Shown piece after piece: positions 18,476 through 27,627 of a stretch of 64,000 bases of DNA; position 1 is the first letter of the stretch, and every line of letters begins with the position of its first letter. The DNA lies in the NCBI RefSeq assembly GCF_003443655.1, contig NZ_CP031941.1, positions 4,710,501-4,774,500 of the forward strand, written 5' to 3'. Made by a program: the position numbers and the translations under genes. The stretch comes from Nostoc sphaeroides (GTDB lineage: Bacteria; Cyanobacteriota; Cyanobacteriia; Cyanobacteriales; Nostocaceae). The notes below the pieces were generated by a model. The model did not search any database and was not told the DNA's origin. It saw only the letters and a program-made list of their open reading frames with translations.

Positions 18476-18559
18476 AATTTATGGAAAACTTAGTGCTAGA
18501 GTAAAAATATACTGATAGCAAAAGCCGTTAGTTATCAGCGTAAAAATATTGGGTGAACT

Positions 18560-19141
18560 ATGGCTTTAACAGCTTCAACTATGTTGCCAATAGGCACAAA
18601 AGCACCAGATTTTAATCTACCGGAAGTAGTATCTGGAAAGGCAACTTCACTTTCCACCTTTGCAGGTAAAAAAGCGCTGTTGGTAATGTTTATTTGTCGG
18701 CATTGCCCATTTGTAAAGCACATTCAACAAGAATTAGTGCAGTTAGGAAAAGATTATTTTACAAGTGATTTAGCGATCGTTGCCATTAGTGCTAACGATG
18801 CAAAAAATTACCCAGATGATGCGCCAGAGTCGTTACAAGCATTTGCGACAGAACAAGGGTTTAATTTTACCTTATGCTACGACGAAAGTCAGGAAACGGC
18901 AAAGGCTTACACAGCAGCTTGCACACCTGATTTTTTTGTATTTGATGACCAACGGCAACTTGTTTATCGCGGACAATTAGACGATAGCCGCCCCAGTAAT
19001 GGTAAACCTGTAACAGGCGCAGATTTACGCGCAGCCATTGAAGCAGTGCTGGCAGATAAACCCGTTACAAGCGACCAAAAGCCGAGTGTTGGTTGCAATA
19101 TTAAATGGAAACCTGGAAACCAACCCAGTTATTTTGGTTGA
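18560..19141 (+). CDS. Thioredoxin-fold protein, AhpC/TSA (peroxiredoxin-like) family
   Basis: 193 residues. The N-terminus GTKAPDFNLPEV and the redox motif CRHC in FICRHCPFVKH (near residues 55-60) are typical of the thioredoxin/peroxiredoxin-like group. CTPDFFVFD contains the cis-Pro loop, and a Cys near the C-terminus (SVGCNIKW) may also take part in chemistry. The likely role is thiol-disulfide exchange or peroxide reduction in the cytoplasm; the physiological partner is unknown. Confidence 0.85.
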   Translation: MALTASTMLPIGTKAPDFNLPEVVSGKATSLSTFAGKKALLVMFICRHCPFVKHIQQELVQLGKDYFTSDLAIVAISANDAKNYPDDAPESLQAFATEQGFNFTLCYDESQETAKAYTAACTPDFFVFDDQRQLVYRGQLDDSRPSNGKPVTGADLRAAIEAVLADKPVTSDQKPSVGCNIKWKPGNQPSYFG

Positions 19142-19163
19142 AAGACATAGGGTATTGGGAGTG

Positions 19164-19213
19164 CTGAGTTAGGAGTTAGGAGTTAGGAGTTAGGAGTTAG
19201 GAGTTAGGAGTTA
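19164..19213. repeat. Heptamer array (GTTAGGA)n
   Basis: About seven tandem GAGTTAG units directly after the thioredoxin-fold gene, then CCCCAGTCCCCAGT-type units to 19272. The same heptamer recurs at 53173-53202. Confidence 0.8.
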
Positions 19214-19280
19214 AGAATGATTCCCCTTGTCCCCTCATATCTCCCAGTCCCCAGTCCCCAGTCCCTACTCCCCATAACTA

Positions 19281-19793
19281 TCAATGTTTAATTTCCAAAT
19301 TCAGTATGTAGCATCCTAGTTGGACTTTTTCTGCCCACAATTCATATTCCAGACGCAAATGTTCTGGTAAGGGATGTCCGTTGAGAATTAGGCTACTAGT
19401 AAAATTTCGTAAACGAATCGGATTGTTAGGTTGCAACGACTCAGTTGGCAACCAATAGCGACTAATGCCATAAATGCCCCGTTCCCAAAAGTGACGGTAA
19501 CTCACTTGAGCGTTACCTTGCATGGTCATGATGACCCGATAAGGGGAAATCTCCAGCCACAAAATTCTGGGACTGTTAGGGGCGTAAGCTTTGCTCTTAC
19601 TTTGGGGAAGTGTATCCTCTGGACTTACTACAGTCTCTACTTCACAGCTAATTAGGGGCGGTGCGGTCAGCAGCAAATGGAATCTATCAGTATCTTTTTG
19701 ATACAATGTCGCGGCAGTTTCCACAACAGACCAGATTGGTAGGTCAGTGGAAATAAGTGATAAGCACACGGGCTTGCGGTGATGGGTGAGCAT
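19281..19793 (-). CDS. Conserved-type hypothetical protein
   Basis: 170 residues; family not recognised. No signal peptide, membrane segment or known motif. The composition is mixed alpha/beta with aromatic-rich stretches (YRHFWERGIYGISRYW, and LEYELWAEKVQLGCYIL). Codon use and the intact frame suggest a real gene. The ATG is preceded by GGGAGCG on the opposite strand but has no classic Shine-Dalgarno. Confidence 0.6.
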   Translation of the reverse strand: MLTHHRKPVCLSLISTDLPIWSVVETAATLYQKDTDRFHLLLTAPPLISCEVETVVSPEDTLPQSKSKAYAPNSPRILWLEISPYRVIMTMQGNAQVSYRHFWERGIYGISRYWLPTESLQPNNPIRLRNFTSSLILNGHPLPEHLRLEYELWAEKVQLGCYILNLEIKH

Positions 19794-20212
19794 GGGAGCG
19801 ATAAGGGCTAAAAGCTATTGAACAAAGTGAAATGAACACTCTAGCTGTCTAATAGGTCAGGGTAAGAAACTAAATAGTAAAACAGGCTTAATATTAATGA
19901 ATCCGTTGATTTGTTAAGCTACACAGATACCAATAGAAACAGGTAGAATGTCAGCTTAGACAGCAAAAACGGTACTTTCTTTCTCTAGAGAGAGCTAATT
20001 CGTAAGTAAAGCTTGTAAATATTCTAAGGCTATAGCCTCAAAACAGTGGGAGTCTTTTTAGATGCTCAGAAACCTTCTTCAGGGAGACTAGCCGTAGATT
20101 TAAGTAAGTTTCATACAGCAAAAAGCAATAGGATACTAGGCATGAAGTAACCAGCAGCGATTTTGTTTGTTGCTGCTGAACTTCTAGTGTACTCAAAAGC
20201 CAGTGTATCCTA
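19794..20212. other. Intergenic region without a recognisable gene
   Basis: 419 bases containing a short dyad TCTCTAGAGAGA (near 19982) and AT-rich stretches. It separates a leftward and a rightward ORF and so should contain promoters. Nothing specific is visible. Confidence 0.45.
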
Positions 20213-20431
20213 ATGTCACCTTCTGTTATAACCGTAGAAACTCACGAAGACCTTTGTTACAAGTTAATTATTCAACGCCCCCCTTTTGACTGCATTTACG
20301 GGGGTCACATCCGGGTGATTGAGCATCTTCACCATCGTCTAGTCTTGGGCACTTTAACGAATGGCACTAAGTTAAGATACAGCCCTTGCTCCAACTGGTT
20401 CCCAGCCTCCAGGCTGGGAAACCATTCCTAG
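20213..20431 (+). CDS. Small ORF whose C-terminus has been replaced by a MITE
   Basis: The present ORF has 72 codons. The first 49 (MSPSVITVETHEDLCYKL...RLVLGTLT) look like normal protein; the rest is read from the family C element at 20359-20545. Removing the element and one copy of its 11-bp target duplication restores ACC GAA ATT TTG TAA, so the ancestral product would have been 52 residues ending TLTEIL. Function unknown. Whether the altered 72-residue product is made is unclear. Confidence 0.5.
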   Translation: MSPSVITVETHEDLCYKLIIQRPPFDCIYGGHIRVIEHLHHRLVLGTLTNGTKLRYSPCSNWFPASRLGNHS

Positions 20432-20545
20432 AGGCTCCGCCTCCTCTTTTTTGACAAGAGGCAGCAGCCCATTCAGAATTCGTTCACAGCCTGGAGGCTG
20501 GGAACGATTGCTACATAAGTCTTTGGGCTTTTCTTAGTGCCATTC
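20359..20545. mobile_element. MITE, family C, with 13-bp TIR and 11-bp TSD
   Basis: 187 bp. The ends GAATGGCACTAAG and CTTAGTGCCATTC are perfect inverted repeats. GGCACTTTAAC is repeated directly at 20348-20358 and 20546-20556. The interior holds the dyads TTCCCAGCCTCCAGGCTGGGAA and GAGGCTCCGCCTC and a second copy of the first, the module also seen at 2411-2520. Non-coding. Confidence 0.85.
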
Positions 20546-20748
20546 GGCACTTTAACCGAAATTTTGTAACTTCTTTTAATAAAAGAACCCCGCAGCCCTG
20601 CTAGTTGTTTTCAAGCTCGACAAAAGGATTTTTCAAATATCCTCTAAACTTTATCGAATTCCTGTAATTTTGAGTATTTGTACTGGAGTAGGTATATTTT
20701 GCAAAAATTAACGCTATAAAGCGATGACGCGACAAGCGAACAAAACAA

Positions 20749-21717
20749 TCAAGTAAATATTTTATCCCGGTTATGGGGTGCATCAAAATCAATCAGTGGC
20801 CCTTTTGGGACGATGCGAGTTGGGTTAACTTGGGGATGGCTTCTGTAATAATGCCGTTTGATGTGGTCAAGATTGCAAGTCTCTTTGACTCCCGGCTGTT
20901 GGTAAAGTTCTTTGAGATAATTCCACAGATTCGGATAATCTACAATCCTGCGTAAGTTGCATTTGAAATGCACATAATAAACTACATCGAAACGAAACAG
21001 AGTAGTGAACATACACCAGTCCGCCTCAGTAATTTGATTTCCGCAAAGATAGCGTTGATTTCCTAATACTTTTTCCCAGTAGTCGAGAGCGGTGAATAAT
21101 TCCGTTACCGCTTCATCATAAGCCGACTGAGTAGTAGCAAATCCTGCCCGGTAGACACCGTTATTTATTGGTTGATAAATTTTATCAATCGTCTCGTCAA
21201 TTACTTTTTGTAAATGTTCTGGATAAAAGTTGATATTTTGTTTAGCGAAAGCATTGAATTCTGTATCAAACATCCGAATGATTTCGCGGGATTCATTATT
21301 GACAATTGTCCCATTTTGGATATCCCATAAAACTGGAACTGTCACCCGACCGCTATAGTTAGGATCAGCTTTTAGATAAAGTTGCCAAAGATACTGAGTA
21401 CCGTTGACTGTATCGGGAATGCACCCCGGTTCATCACCAAATTCCCAGCTATTTTGATCAATTTCTGCGGCAACGACTGATAACCCAATGACATCTTGGA
21501 GTCCTTTCAATTGGCGGATAATGGCAGTGCGACACGCCCAAGGGCAAGCCCAAGAAATATACAGATGATAACGCCCTGCTTCAGCTTTGAACCCACTAGA
21601 ACCATCGGCTGTAATGTGGTTACGGAAAGTAGTTGATGGACGGATAAATTTACCTTTTGAGTCTTCTTGATCCCTTCGAGATATCCACTGACCATCCTTA
21701 AGAATTCCCAAACCCAT
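20749..21717 (-). CDS. Glutathionyl-hydroquinone reductase (omega-like GST, YqjG/ECM4 family)
   Basis: 322 residues. The N-terminal thioredoxin-fold domain carries the active-site cysteine in SWACPWACR. Family markers are GRYHLYISWACPWA, VPVLWD, ESREIIRMFD and the C-terminal helical domain (LCGNQITEADWCMFTTLFRFD). It reduces glutathionyl-hydroquinones using glutathione. The frame is open 42 codons further upstream, but that part is read from the family F repeat. The ATG at 21717 has a proper AAGGAG box and starts MGLGILKDG, as in homologues. Confidence 0.9.
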   Translation of the reverse strand: MGLGILKDGQWISRRDQEDSKGKFIRPSTTFRNHITADGSSGFKAEAGRYHLYISWACPWACRTAIIRQLKGLQDVIGLSVVAAEIDQNSWEFGDEPGCIPDTVNGTQYLWQLYLKADPNYSGRVTVPVLWDIQNGTIVNNESREIIRMFDTEFNAFAKQNINFYPEHLQKVIDETIDKIYQPINNGVYRAGFATTQSAYDEAVTELFTALDYWEKVLGNQRYLCGNQITEADWCMFTTLFRFDVVYYVHFKCNLRRIVDYPNLWNYLKELYQQPGVKETCNLDHIKRHYYRSHPQVNPTRIVPKGPLIDFDAPHNRDKIFT

Positions 21718-21735
21718 AATTATCTCCTTAGTTAT

Positions 21736-21926
21736 TAGCGCTCTTTTATTACTCTGAAAAAATAAAATATTCGTAGGTTGGGTTGAACATTCGTGAAACC
21801 CCAACAATCTCTGATTTTGTTGGGGTTGGGTTTCGTTCCTCAACCCAACAAAAGCCTAAATTCATAAAAGTCCTTAAAAATAAGGGTAGATGATTTTTAT
21901 CCCACGAGAGTCATAAAAGAGCGTTA
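21736..21926. mobile_element. MITE-like element, family F, copy 1
   Basis: The left end TAGCGCTCTTTTATTACTC pairs with the right end GAGTCATAAAAGAGCGTTA with two mismatches. Inside is the dyad AACCCCAACA/TGTTGGGGTT flanked by GTAGGTTGGGTTGAACATTC. A second, right-truncated copy lies at 46822-46935. No clear target duplication. It abuts the ribosome-binding site of the GST-like gene, so it may supply its leader or promoter. Confidence 0.65.
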
Positions 21927-21969
21927 GTCAACAGTCAAAAATCTAAAAATTTTGACTGTTGACTTTTGA

Positions 21970-22260
21970 CTATTCAGCGTTGAGGATTTTTGGTACTTTG
22001 AAAAATTCGCCTTCCTGTTCAGGCGCACTGTTAAGGATGCTTTCTCGGTCAGGATAGGGTTGCAATTTATCCTCTCGTGTGATGTTGCTGACATCAATTG
22101 CCCGCGTTGTTGGGGGCACATTACTAACATCAAGTTCATCCAACTGTTGAATATAATCCAGAATACTTCCTAACTGGGTAGTGAATTGTTCCTCTTCTTC
22201 TGGAGTCAATTCTAAACGAGCAAGATTAGCTACTTTATGAACTTGTTGTTGGTCAATCAT
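21970..22260 (-). CDS. gatC: Aspartyl/glutamyl-tRNA amidotransferase subunit C
   Basis: 96 residues, the normal GatC length. Motifs [18 protein letters not shown] and LDVSNVPPT are characteristic. GatC stabilises the GatAB amidase that converts Glu-tRNA(Gln) and Asp-tRNA(Asn) to the amidated forms. gatA and gatB are not in the window, as is common in cyanobacteria. The gene follows ycf3 on the same strand after a spacer with TCATTGG/TCATTAG heptamers (22262-22335). Confidence 0.92.
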   Translation of the reverse strand: MIDQQQVHKVANLARLELTPEEEEQFTTQLGSILDYIQQLDELDVSNVPPTTRAIDVSNITREDKLQPYPDRESILNSAPEQEGEFFKVPKILNAE

Positions 22261-22336
22261 AAATTGTCATTTGTCATTGGTCATTGGTCATTGGTCATTA
22301 GTCCTTAGCAAATGACAAAGAACTAATGACTAATGA

Positions 22337-22858
22337 CTAAAAGAATACGTCAATTTGCGATCGCCCGGTGGTTTTTAGCCAGTTTTGAGCTTCGATGTAG
22401 TTATTGGGAGCCATGCGAATAGCTCGAATCCAATAGTCTGCGGCTTGGTCAAACAGTGCTTCGCCAGCCTCGTTATCTCCAGCTTCTTTCTCTTTTTCGC
22501 CTTGGTAGTGATAAATCACGGCGATGTTGTTCAAGGCTTGGGGCATCCGTGGGTTTAACTCAATTGCCTGGTGATACAGTTCTAAAGCTTTGTTGTGGTC
22601 GCCGTTGCTCGCATAGATTAGCCCCATATTGTAGAAAATATAGCCGCGATCGTTGGTATCATCCTCTAGTGTTAGAGCTTCTTCATAATATTCTAATGCT
22701 TCAGCATATTCCCCTTCTGCTTGGGCTGACATGCCATCTCGATAATAAACAAACGCTTCTTTAGCTTTTTTGTTGGTTGGCAGGATCTTCAGGATGATAT
22801 CCGCCATCACTGTAAAGGATTTGTCAACAAAATTATCGTTCTTTTGTGTTCTTGGCAT
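22337..22858 (-). CDS. ycf3: Photosystem I assembly protein Ycf3 (TPR protein)
   Basis: 173 residues from [20 protein letters not shown], the conserved Ycf3 start. Three TPR repeats are visible: [40 protein letters not shown] and [20 protein letters not shown]. Ycf3 is a thylakoid-associated chaperone for assembly of PsaA/PsaB. The frame is open 24 codons further upstream, but that part translates CATGCCCAATGCC tandem repeats and is rejected. gatC lies downstream on the same strand. Confidence 0.95.
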   Translation of the reverse strand: MPRTQKNDNFVDKSFTVMADIILKILPTNKKAKEAFVYYRDGMSAQAEGEYAEALEYYEEALTLEDDTNDRGYIFYNMGLIYASNGDHNKALELYHQAIELNPRMPQALNNIAVIYHYQGEKEKEAGDNEAGEALFDQAADYWIRAIRMAPNNYIEAQNWLKTTGRSQIDVFF

Positions 22859-22937
22859 ATTTGTCTGTGGATATTGGGCATGGGGCATTGGGCATGGGGC
22901 ATTGGTTATTCTCCTTGTCCCGTTGTCCACTCAATAG

Positions 22938-23642
22938 CTAATTTAACTGATTTGTGGGGGCATTCTTCTCACTGAGTGGGATGATGCACTCTGGACTATT
23001 ATGCCGAGAGTTGTTTACCAAGGTGCTAACTGGATACGCAGTCATTGCTGGGGCTGGATAGGGACGCAACAGCTGCTGTAGGGTTTGGGGCGTTTGCACT
23101 TGGGAATCTAGCCATAAATCGTAATCTTCTGGCTCTAGAATCACTGGCATCCGCTCGTGGATAGGTTGGAGTAATTCGTTAGCTGCCGTTGTCAAAATTG
23201 TACAAGAGATTATTTCTTCGTTAGCAGGCGAACGCCATTTCTCCCATAAACCTGCAAAGGCGAAGGGTTGCCCATCTTGAAGGCGAAAATAAAATGGCTG
23301 CTTTTTGCCTTGTTGCCGTTGCCACTCATAAAAGCCATCAGCTATCACTAAACAACGTCGATGCTTAAAAGCCGAACGAAAAGAAGGCTTTTCGGCAACA
23401 GTTTCAGCCCTAGCGTTAATCAGCTTTGCCCCTATCCCTGCATCTTTCGCCCATGAGGGAATTAATCCCCAATACAACTGCTTAAATTCACGCTTTTCGC
23501 TTTCGGGATTTTCTAACACTGTTGCCACCATTTGCGTCGGTGCAATGTTATATCCGGCTGCTAAATCCAGAACTGGCTCGACGACATGGAAAACTTGAGC
23601 TAAAGCTTCTGCTGACTGATTTAGAGTAAATCTTCCACACAT
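22938..23642 (-). CDS. SRAP (HMCES/YedK) family abasic-site DNA-protein crosslinking protein
   Basis: 234 residues. The start is taken at MCGRFTLN because in this family the initiator Met is removed and Cys2 becomes the catalytic residue that crosslinks to abasic sites in single-stranded DNA. Other family motifs are YNIAPTQ, WGLIPSWAKD, INARAETVAEKPSFR, RCLVIADGFYEW and ILTTAANELLQPIHERMPVIL, with the active-site His in IHERMP. The product protects abasic sites during replication. The frame stays open six codons upstream. Confidence 0.93.
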   Translation of the reverse strand: MCGRFTLNQSAEALAQVFHVVEPVLDLAAGYNIAPTQMVATVLENPESEKREFKQLYWGLIPSWAKDAGIGAKLINARAETVAEKPSFRSAFKHRRCLVIADGFYEWQRQQGKKQPFYFRLQDGQPFAFAGLWEKWRSPANEEIISCTILTTAANELLQPIHERMPVILEPEDYDLWLDSQVQTPQTLQQLLRPYPAPAMTAYPVSTLVNNSRHNSPECIIPLSEKNAPTNQLN

Positions 23643-23851
23643 ACTTTTATTCTCGACCACTAACTAAATTAAACATCTCAATCTAGAAATGAATAATGTT
23701 TTTTATTTTTCCAGATAATTTTATTTATTATTTCTCTTTATTATTTCTAAGCGAAATCTTCAAAAAAATCATCCGGTTTTGGGAAAATATTTTGGTAAGA
23801 TATTGTATTTTGAACCTCTAATTCTCAACATATTCTTAACTGCATTTTAGC

Positions 23852-24463
23852 ATGGAACTACTGTGTCTGTACGATTTTTTACCTTCTGGTAATGGTTATA
23901 AGATACGTCTTTTATTAACACAACTAGGTATGCCTTTTGAGAGGGTAGAGCTTAACATTTTGAAAGGCGAGACTCGAACACCAGAATTTTTAAGTAAAAA
24001 TCCAAATGGAAAGATACCTCTTATTGAAATCGAGTCAGGGAAATACTTGGCAGAATCAAATGCCATATTGGTATATTTAAGTGAAGGTACAGAATTTTTA
24101 CCCTATGACCGCTTTTTACGAGCGCAGGTGCTGCAATGGTTATGTTTTGAACAGTATAGCCATGAACCTTTTATTGCTACATCAAGATTTTGGATTTCTA
24201 TTTTAGGTAAAGCTGAAGAATATAGTGAAGCTATAAAGCAAAAACGTGAACCAGGTTATGCAGCACTTAGCCTGATGGAAAAACACTTAACTTCTCACAG
24301 CTTTTTTGTAGGAGAGCGTTACACAATTGCTGATATCGCCTTGTTCGCGTACACTCATGTAGCTGATGAAGGTGGGTTCGATTTAACACAATTTCCTGCT
24401 ATCCAAAATTGGATAGAAAGAGTCAAAGCTCAACCAAGGTATATCAGTATTACACAAGCATAA
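23852..24463 (+). CDS. Glutathione S-transferase family protein
   Basis: 203 residues with a normal GST layout: an N-terminal thioredoxin fold (LLCLYDFLPSGNGYKIRLLL, then NPNGKIPLIEIESGKYLAESNAIL with the ES glutathione-binding motif) and a C-terminal helical domain (VGERYTIADIALFAYTHVADEGG). The first Ser of SGNGYK may be the active-site residue. It resembles bacterial beta/theta-like GSTs; substrate unknown. Confidence 0.88.
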   Translation: MELLCLYDFLPSGNGYKIRLLLTQLGMPFERVELNILKGETRTPEFLSKNPNGKIPLIEIESGKYLAESNAILVYLSEGTEFLPYDRFLRAQVLQWLCFEQYSHEPFIATSRFWISILGKAEEYSEAIKQKREPGYAALSLMEKHLTSHSFFVGERYTIADIALFAYTHVADEGGFDLTQFPAIQNWIERVKAQPRYISITQA

Positions 24464-24590
24464 AAAGTCTATTTTGCTTCTTTTGTGTCTCTCGTTTCTT
24501 GGCTTTGCTAGAGGATATATTGGGTGGGACATTGCCTCACATTCAGCAGGAGGCATTTTCCAATAAGGTTATTACCAAGCCCTTCGGGCA

Positions 24591-24791
24591 GGGAACAGGG
24601 AAGAGGGAACAGGGAACAGCTTTGAAAACCTGCCCGAATTTTGGGTCTAAAGCCCCTAAATTTATTTATGAAAAAAAATAAAAACATTTTTTAAGGGGAC
24701 GCGCAGCGCAAGAAAAAATACGTCCTTGTACAAATCCCCTAATTTTAATTATGGGGATTTCCCTGTTCCCTCTTGCCTGTTCCCTGTTCCC
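24591..24791. repeat. Large inverted repeat of GGGAACAGG-type units
   Basis: GGGAACAGGGAAGAGGGAAC on the left faces TTCCCTCTTGCCTGTTCCC on the right, enclosing an inner dyad GGGGATTT/AAATCCCC. It fills the 344-bp spacer after the GST gene. No terminal TSD is visible; short frames through it are artefacts. Confidence 0.6.
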
Positions 24792-24807
24792 TTTTAATAA
24801 GCAGCTA

Positions 24808-25035
24808 CTAGTAGTCTGTATCAATTTCTATCAGCTTTTGCCGAGCGGACAAACCTGATTTTATTCTGATATCAGATTTGGCTACATCAAATTTCTTTGC
24901 TAATAGTTTAATTAACTCTTCATTAGCCTTACCATCGACTGGGGGCGATTTTAAATACACAGTTAAACTGCCATCAGGTTGTTCTTCAATTTTTTGCTGT
25001 TTTGAATTAGGTTTAACTTTGACTTTTTTTTGCAT
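24808..25035 (-). CDS. DUF167 (YggU family) protein
   Basis: 75 residues, a complete single-domain DUF167 protein: [35 protein letters not shown] and [14 protein letters not shown] are the family's core motifs. Biochemical function is not established. It overlaps the 3' end of the upstream membrane-protein gene by 23 bp, suggesting co-transcription and translational coupling. Confidence 0.88.
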   Translation of the reverse strand: MQKKVKVKPNSKQQKIEEQPDGSLTVYLKSPPVDGKANEELIKLLAKKFDVAKSDIRIKSGLSARQKLIEIDTDY

Positions 25036-25429
25036 AACCTATTTTCTGTAATTGTCGTAGCCACAACCAACCTAAGACAGAACCCAATACATAATGAGGA
25101 AAATCCCACCAAACAAAGGTAGTACCAAGTAACAATTTACCTATCAAGGTGGCGCGAATCTCTTCTAATAGCGGCGGATGCCAAAGTTGCAAGAATTCTA
25201 GTATACAGGTGATGACAAAAACCCATATAGGAATTTGGATTATCGCCGCCCGACTTCTAAAAAACCAAAATGCAAACAGACACCAAAATATTTCGTAAAA
25301 TATAGCTGCTCCGTAGTCATTAAACCATTGCTGGGCAGGGCCTGTGTAGTACTTAAACAAAAAGCCCATCGGTACAACGATGAGCAGAGAAAGAATAATA
25401 AATATTGTTTGGTTACGATGTTGGAGCAT
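25013..25429 (-). CDS. DUF2809-like integral membrane protein
   Basis: 138 residues with about four membrane segments ([45 protein letters not shown] and [16 protein letters not shown]). The [14 protein letters not shown] and DFPHYVLG motifs resemble DUF2809. Function unknown. A GTG at 25471 gives 14 more codons, but its Shine-Dalgarno would be too close. The ATG at 25429, with TTGAG upstream, is preferred. Confidence 0.7.
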   Translation of the reverse strand: MLQHRNQTIFIILSLLIVVPMGFLFKYYTGPAQQWFNDYGAAIFYEIFWCLFAFWFFRSRAAIIQIPIWVFVITCILEFLQLWHPPLLEEIRATLIGKLLLGTTFVWWDFPHYVLGSVLGWLWLRQLQKIGYAKKSQS

Positions 25430-25522
25430 TTTCTCAAGGCTAAAGACTAACGAAAATTTTAGCCTCTGCACTCCTCTTTCTTAATAATTCGTAATTTTGG
25501 ATTTTAATTACGAATTATTTCG

Positions 25523-26074
25523 TTATGGATATCTTCTGCTACCAGCGCCTACTACACCGATTTTGTGGCGATAGGAGAGTTCAGCACCGAACCAGCCGGA
25601 AGCGCTAGTCAGTGTACCAACAACAAGGGAGATTAATAGTCCCCAAGGTACTATTCGGGACTCAGCGTCGCCCCAACGCAGGAGAAAGTTGACGAGTGAT
25701 AAAACCAGGATAGAAACGTTAAGTATCAAATGCACCCAACCGGCGGTGCGCTTGCGAACTCGTTCAATTTTCAAAAAGTCGCTCAGACCGATCGCTGCTG
25801 CGAGTAAGCCTCCAGCTAATCCGAGTCCGATTAACCATAGCGAAGCCCTAGCCCAAAAGAAATCGTGAGTTAACCAGTAGCCGATGTCACTTCCCAAAGC
25901 GGCGGCTAAAAAGGCGATGGGAAAGATCACACTCAAAGGATGTAGGGGATGTCCTGCGATCGCAACTGTGCTAGGTACGCCGCTATCAAGATACTCACTG
26001 TCGTTACTTTCAATAACTGGTGGAATATTTGGGAAAGGTGTTGAACTTGTTTGCGTTGTGTCTGTAGTTTCCAT
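25523..26074 (-). CDS. DUF2231 membrane protein
   Basis: 183 residues. After a polar N-terminus of about 40 residues, GHPLHPLSVIFPIAFLAAALG opens the DUF2231 core, with four membrane helices in all. The conserved HPLHP motif and SDIGYWLT are family features. Two more DUF2231 proteins head the cox operon at 37-38.5 kb, a different subgroup. Function unknown; the His pairs suggest heme or metal binding (inference). Confidence 0.83.
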   Translation of the reverse strand: METTDTTQTSSTPFPNIPPVIESNDSEYLDSGVPSTVAIAGHPLHPLSVIFPIAFLAAALGSDIGYWLTHDFFWARASLWLIGLGLAGGLLAAAIGLSDFLKIERVRKRTAGWVHLILNVSILVLSLVNFLLRWGDAESRIVPWGLLISLVVGTLTSASGWFGAELSYRHKIGVVGAGSRRYP

Positions 26075-26110
26075 TTTAGTATCCTGAATTTATTAACGTC
26101 TTATTTATTT

Positions 26111-26851
26111 TTAAGGTGAAGGAATTTTTTCAACATAAGCTTCAGCTTGTAGGGTTAGTTTGCCTACTTCTACTTTTAGTTGGTTAACTTGCAGACTCAT
26201 TCCTTCTAAATCGAAGTTACTCAAATTTAGAATTTCGCTAGTTTGATCTATCAAAGCTTTTGTCAACTCTGGCGATATTTCCTCACTTTTGCCATACTCG
26301 ACATTCTCCAGAGCAACAGTTTTTCCATTGCCGCTAATCTTGGGGACTGCGGAAAAAGCAACTTGCTGATTTTCACCAGTTTCTACTAATTTCACGCTGG
26401 CATTTAAAGCCACTTTCCCATCGCCAGGTAGTCGAAATTCTACATTTTGAGGTTCAATAGTGGTGAGTTGCCCGTTAACGTGGATTTTCTGGCTTTGCAG
26501 TTGCGATCGCACATATTCTGAGTTGAAGGCGCGATTAATATCGGCTTCGGTTAACACAACCTGTGCTTTAGCTTCAGTAGGTTTGGTCAGTTCAATTTTG
26601 CCAAAAGCCACACTCAGAGGATTAATGGCAACGTTAGTCATTTGCATTTCCAATTCCTCCATGCGGAGGTCTTTCTGCATAACCAAACCTTCGCCTTCAA
26701 TCTTGACTTCATCTACCTCACCTTGAACTAGTTTCAGAGGGTCAGTTTTGATGTCTATATCTAACTTTTCTACTTCATCTAATTGGCTAGATAATCCTAT
26801 TTCTGCCGCTTTATTCAGCGCCTGCTCTCCTAATCCAGGACTGTCTGCCAT
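26111..26851 (-). CDS. DUF2993 (LmeA-like) protein
   Basis: 246 residues from MADSPGLGEQALNKAAEIG. Regular beta-strand-rich sequence with alternating charged and hydrophobic residues (KLDIDIKTDPLKLVQGEVDEVKIEG) matches DUF2993, thought to form an elongated lipid-binding fold. No signal peptide from this start. The upstream in-frame ATG (26878) lies before the GGAG box and is rejected. Function unknown. Confidence 0.85.
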   Translation of the reverse strand: MADSPGLGEQALNKAAEIGLSSQLDEVEKLDIDIKTDPLKLVQGEVDEVKIEGEGLVMQKDLRMEELEMQMTNVAINPLSVAFGKIELTKPTEAKAQVVLTEADINRAFNSEYVRSQLQSQKIHVNGQLTTIEPQNVEFRLPGDGKVALNASVKLVETGENQQVAFSAVPKISGNGKTVALENVEYGKSEEISPELTKALIDQTSEILNLSNFDLEGMSLQVNQLKVEVGKLTLQAEAYVEKIPSP

Positions 26852-27627
26852 TATTAAATTAACTCCTATAAATAGCATATACTTGAGTTAATCTAAATAA
26901 ATTATCATCACAATATTATCTATCTGGCGATATAATTAACATTTAAATATTGTCTATCTAAAAGTAGAATTAAATAATTTTATCTAATAAAAGTTTTGGC
27001 TTTTCTACTCAGAACTTTTCCGGCGTATACGTAGGAAAACTTATTATCAAATATCGCTCATAAGAAAGATGATATCTTAATAATTTAGTCGTTATACTTA
27101 TTGTTTTAATTAATGCTGCATCAAAATTTGTTTAAACATAAAGCTTGTAGCGTAGTTTTAAACAAATTTTTGGGTTGGTGCATACTTGTATCGAATTGAT
27201 ATAGAATCTAGTCAATATTATAATAATTTTCTTAAAGGCATAGCAATCTTGATGGATATCTCAATTTTAGTGAGAGATATCTCATTTTTAGGTTGAGATT
27301 TACAGCAGTTTTCATGTATTTGAACCACATCTGTCGTAGGGGCAATACCCTGCGGGTTCGGGGGTGACGCTCCTAACGTCGCTAACGCTGCGCTAACGAC
27401 GGAAACCGCCTTGGCGCAGCCTCTCGTAGAGAAGACTGCAACCCCCTCACCGCAAAGCGTCTACATGAATTGCCCCTACTGCGTGGTCTATTTACCTGAA
27501 AATAGCTGTAATTACTTCTGTACCCCTTTCCCGCTCTGCATTCTGTGTGTCTGGAGTGATTTGTTATAAAATTGACATTAACATCAGGGTAATATCTGAC
27601 TACAAGCTGTTTTATTATTTCAAAACA
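26852..27627. other. Divergent intergenic region with repeats
   Basis: 776 bases. AT-rich to about 27300. From 27302, CAGCAGTTTTCATGTATTTG-type sequence recurs inverted at 32280-32320. At 27335-27480 a palindromic GTAGGGGCAAT...ATTGCCCCTAC block encloses GCTAACG repeats. The promoter of the HD gene should lie in the last 100 bases. No gene seen. Confidence 0.5.

Noticed and set aside
22859-22930. N-terminal extension of Ycf3
   Set aside because: The extra codons translate CATGCCCAATGCC tandem repeats; the conserved Ycf3 start is internal.
24409-24681. 90-codon ORF overlapping the end of the GST gene
   Set aside because: Overlaps a solid gene and runs into an inverted repeat.
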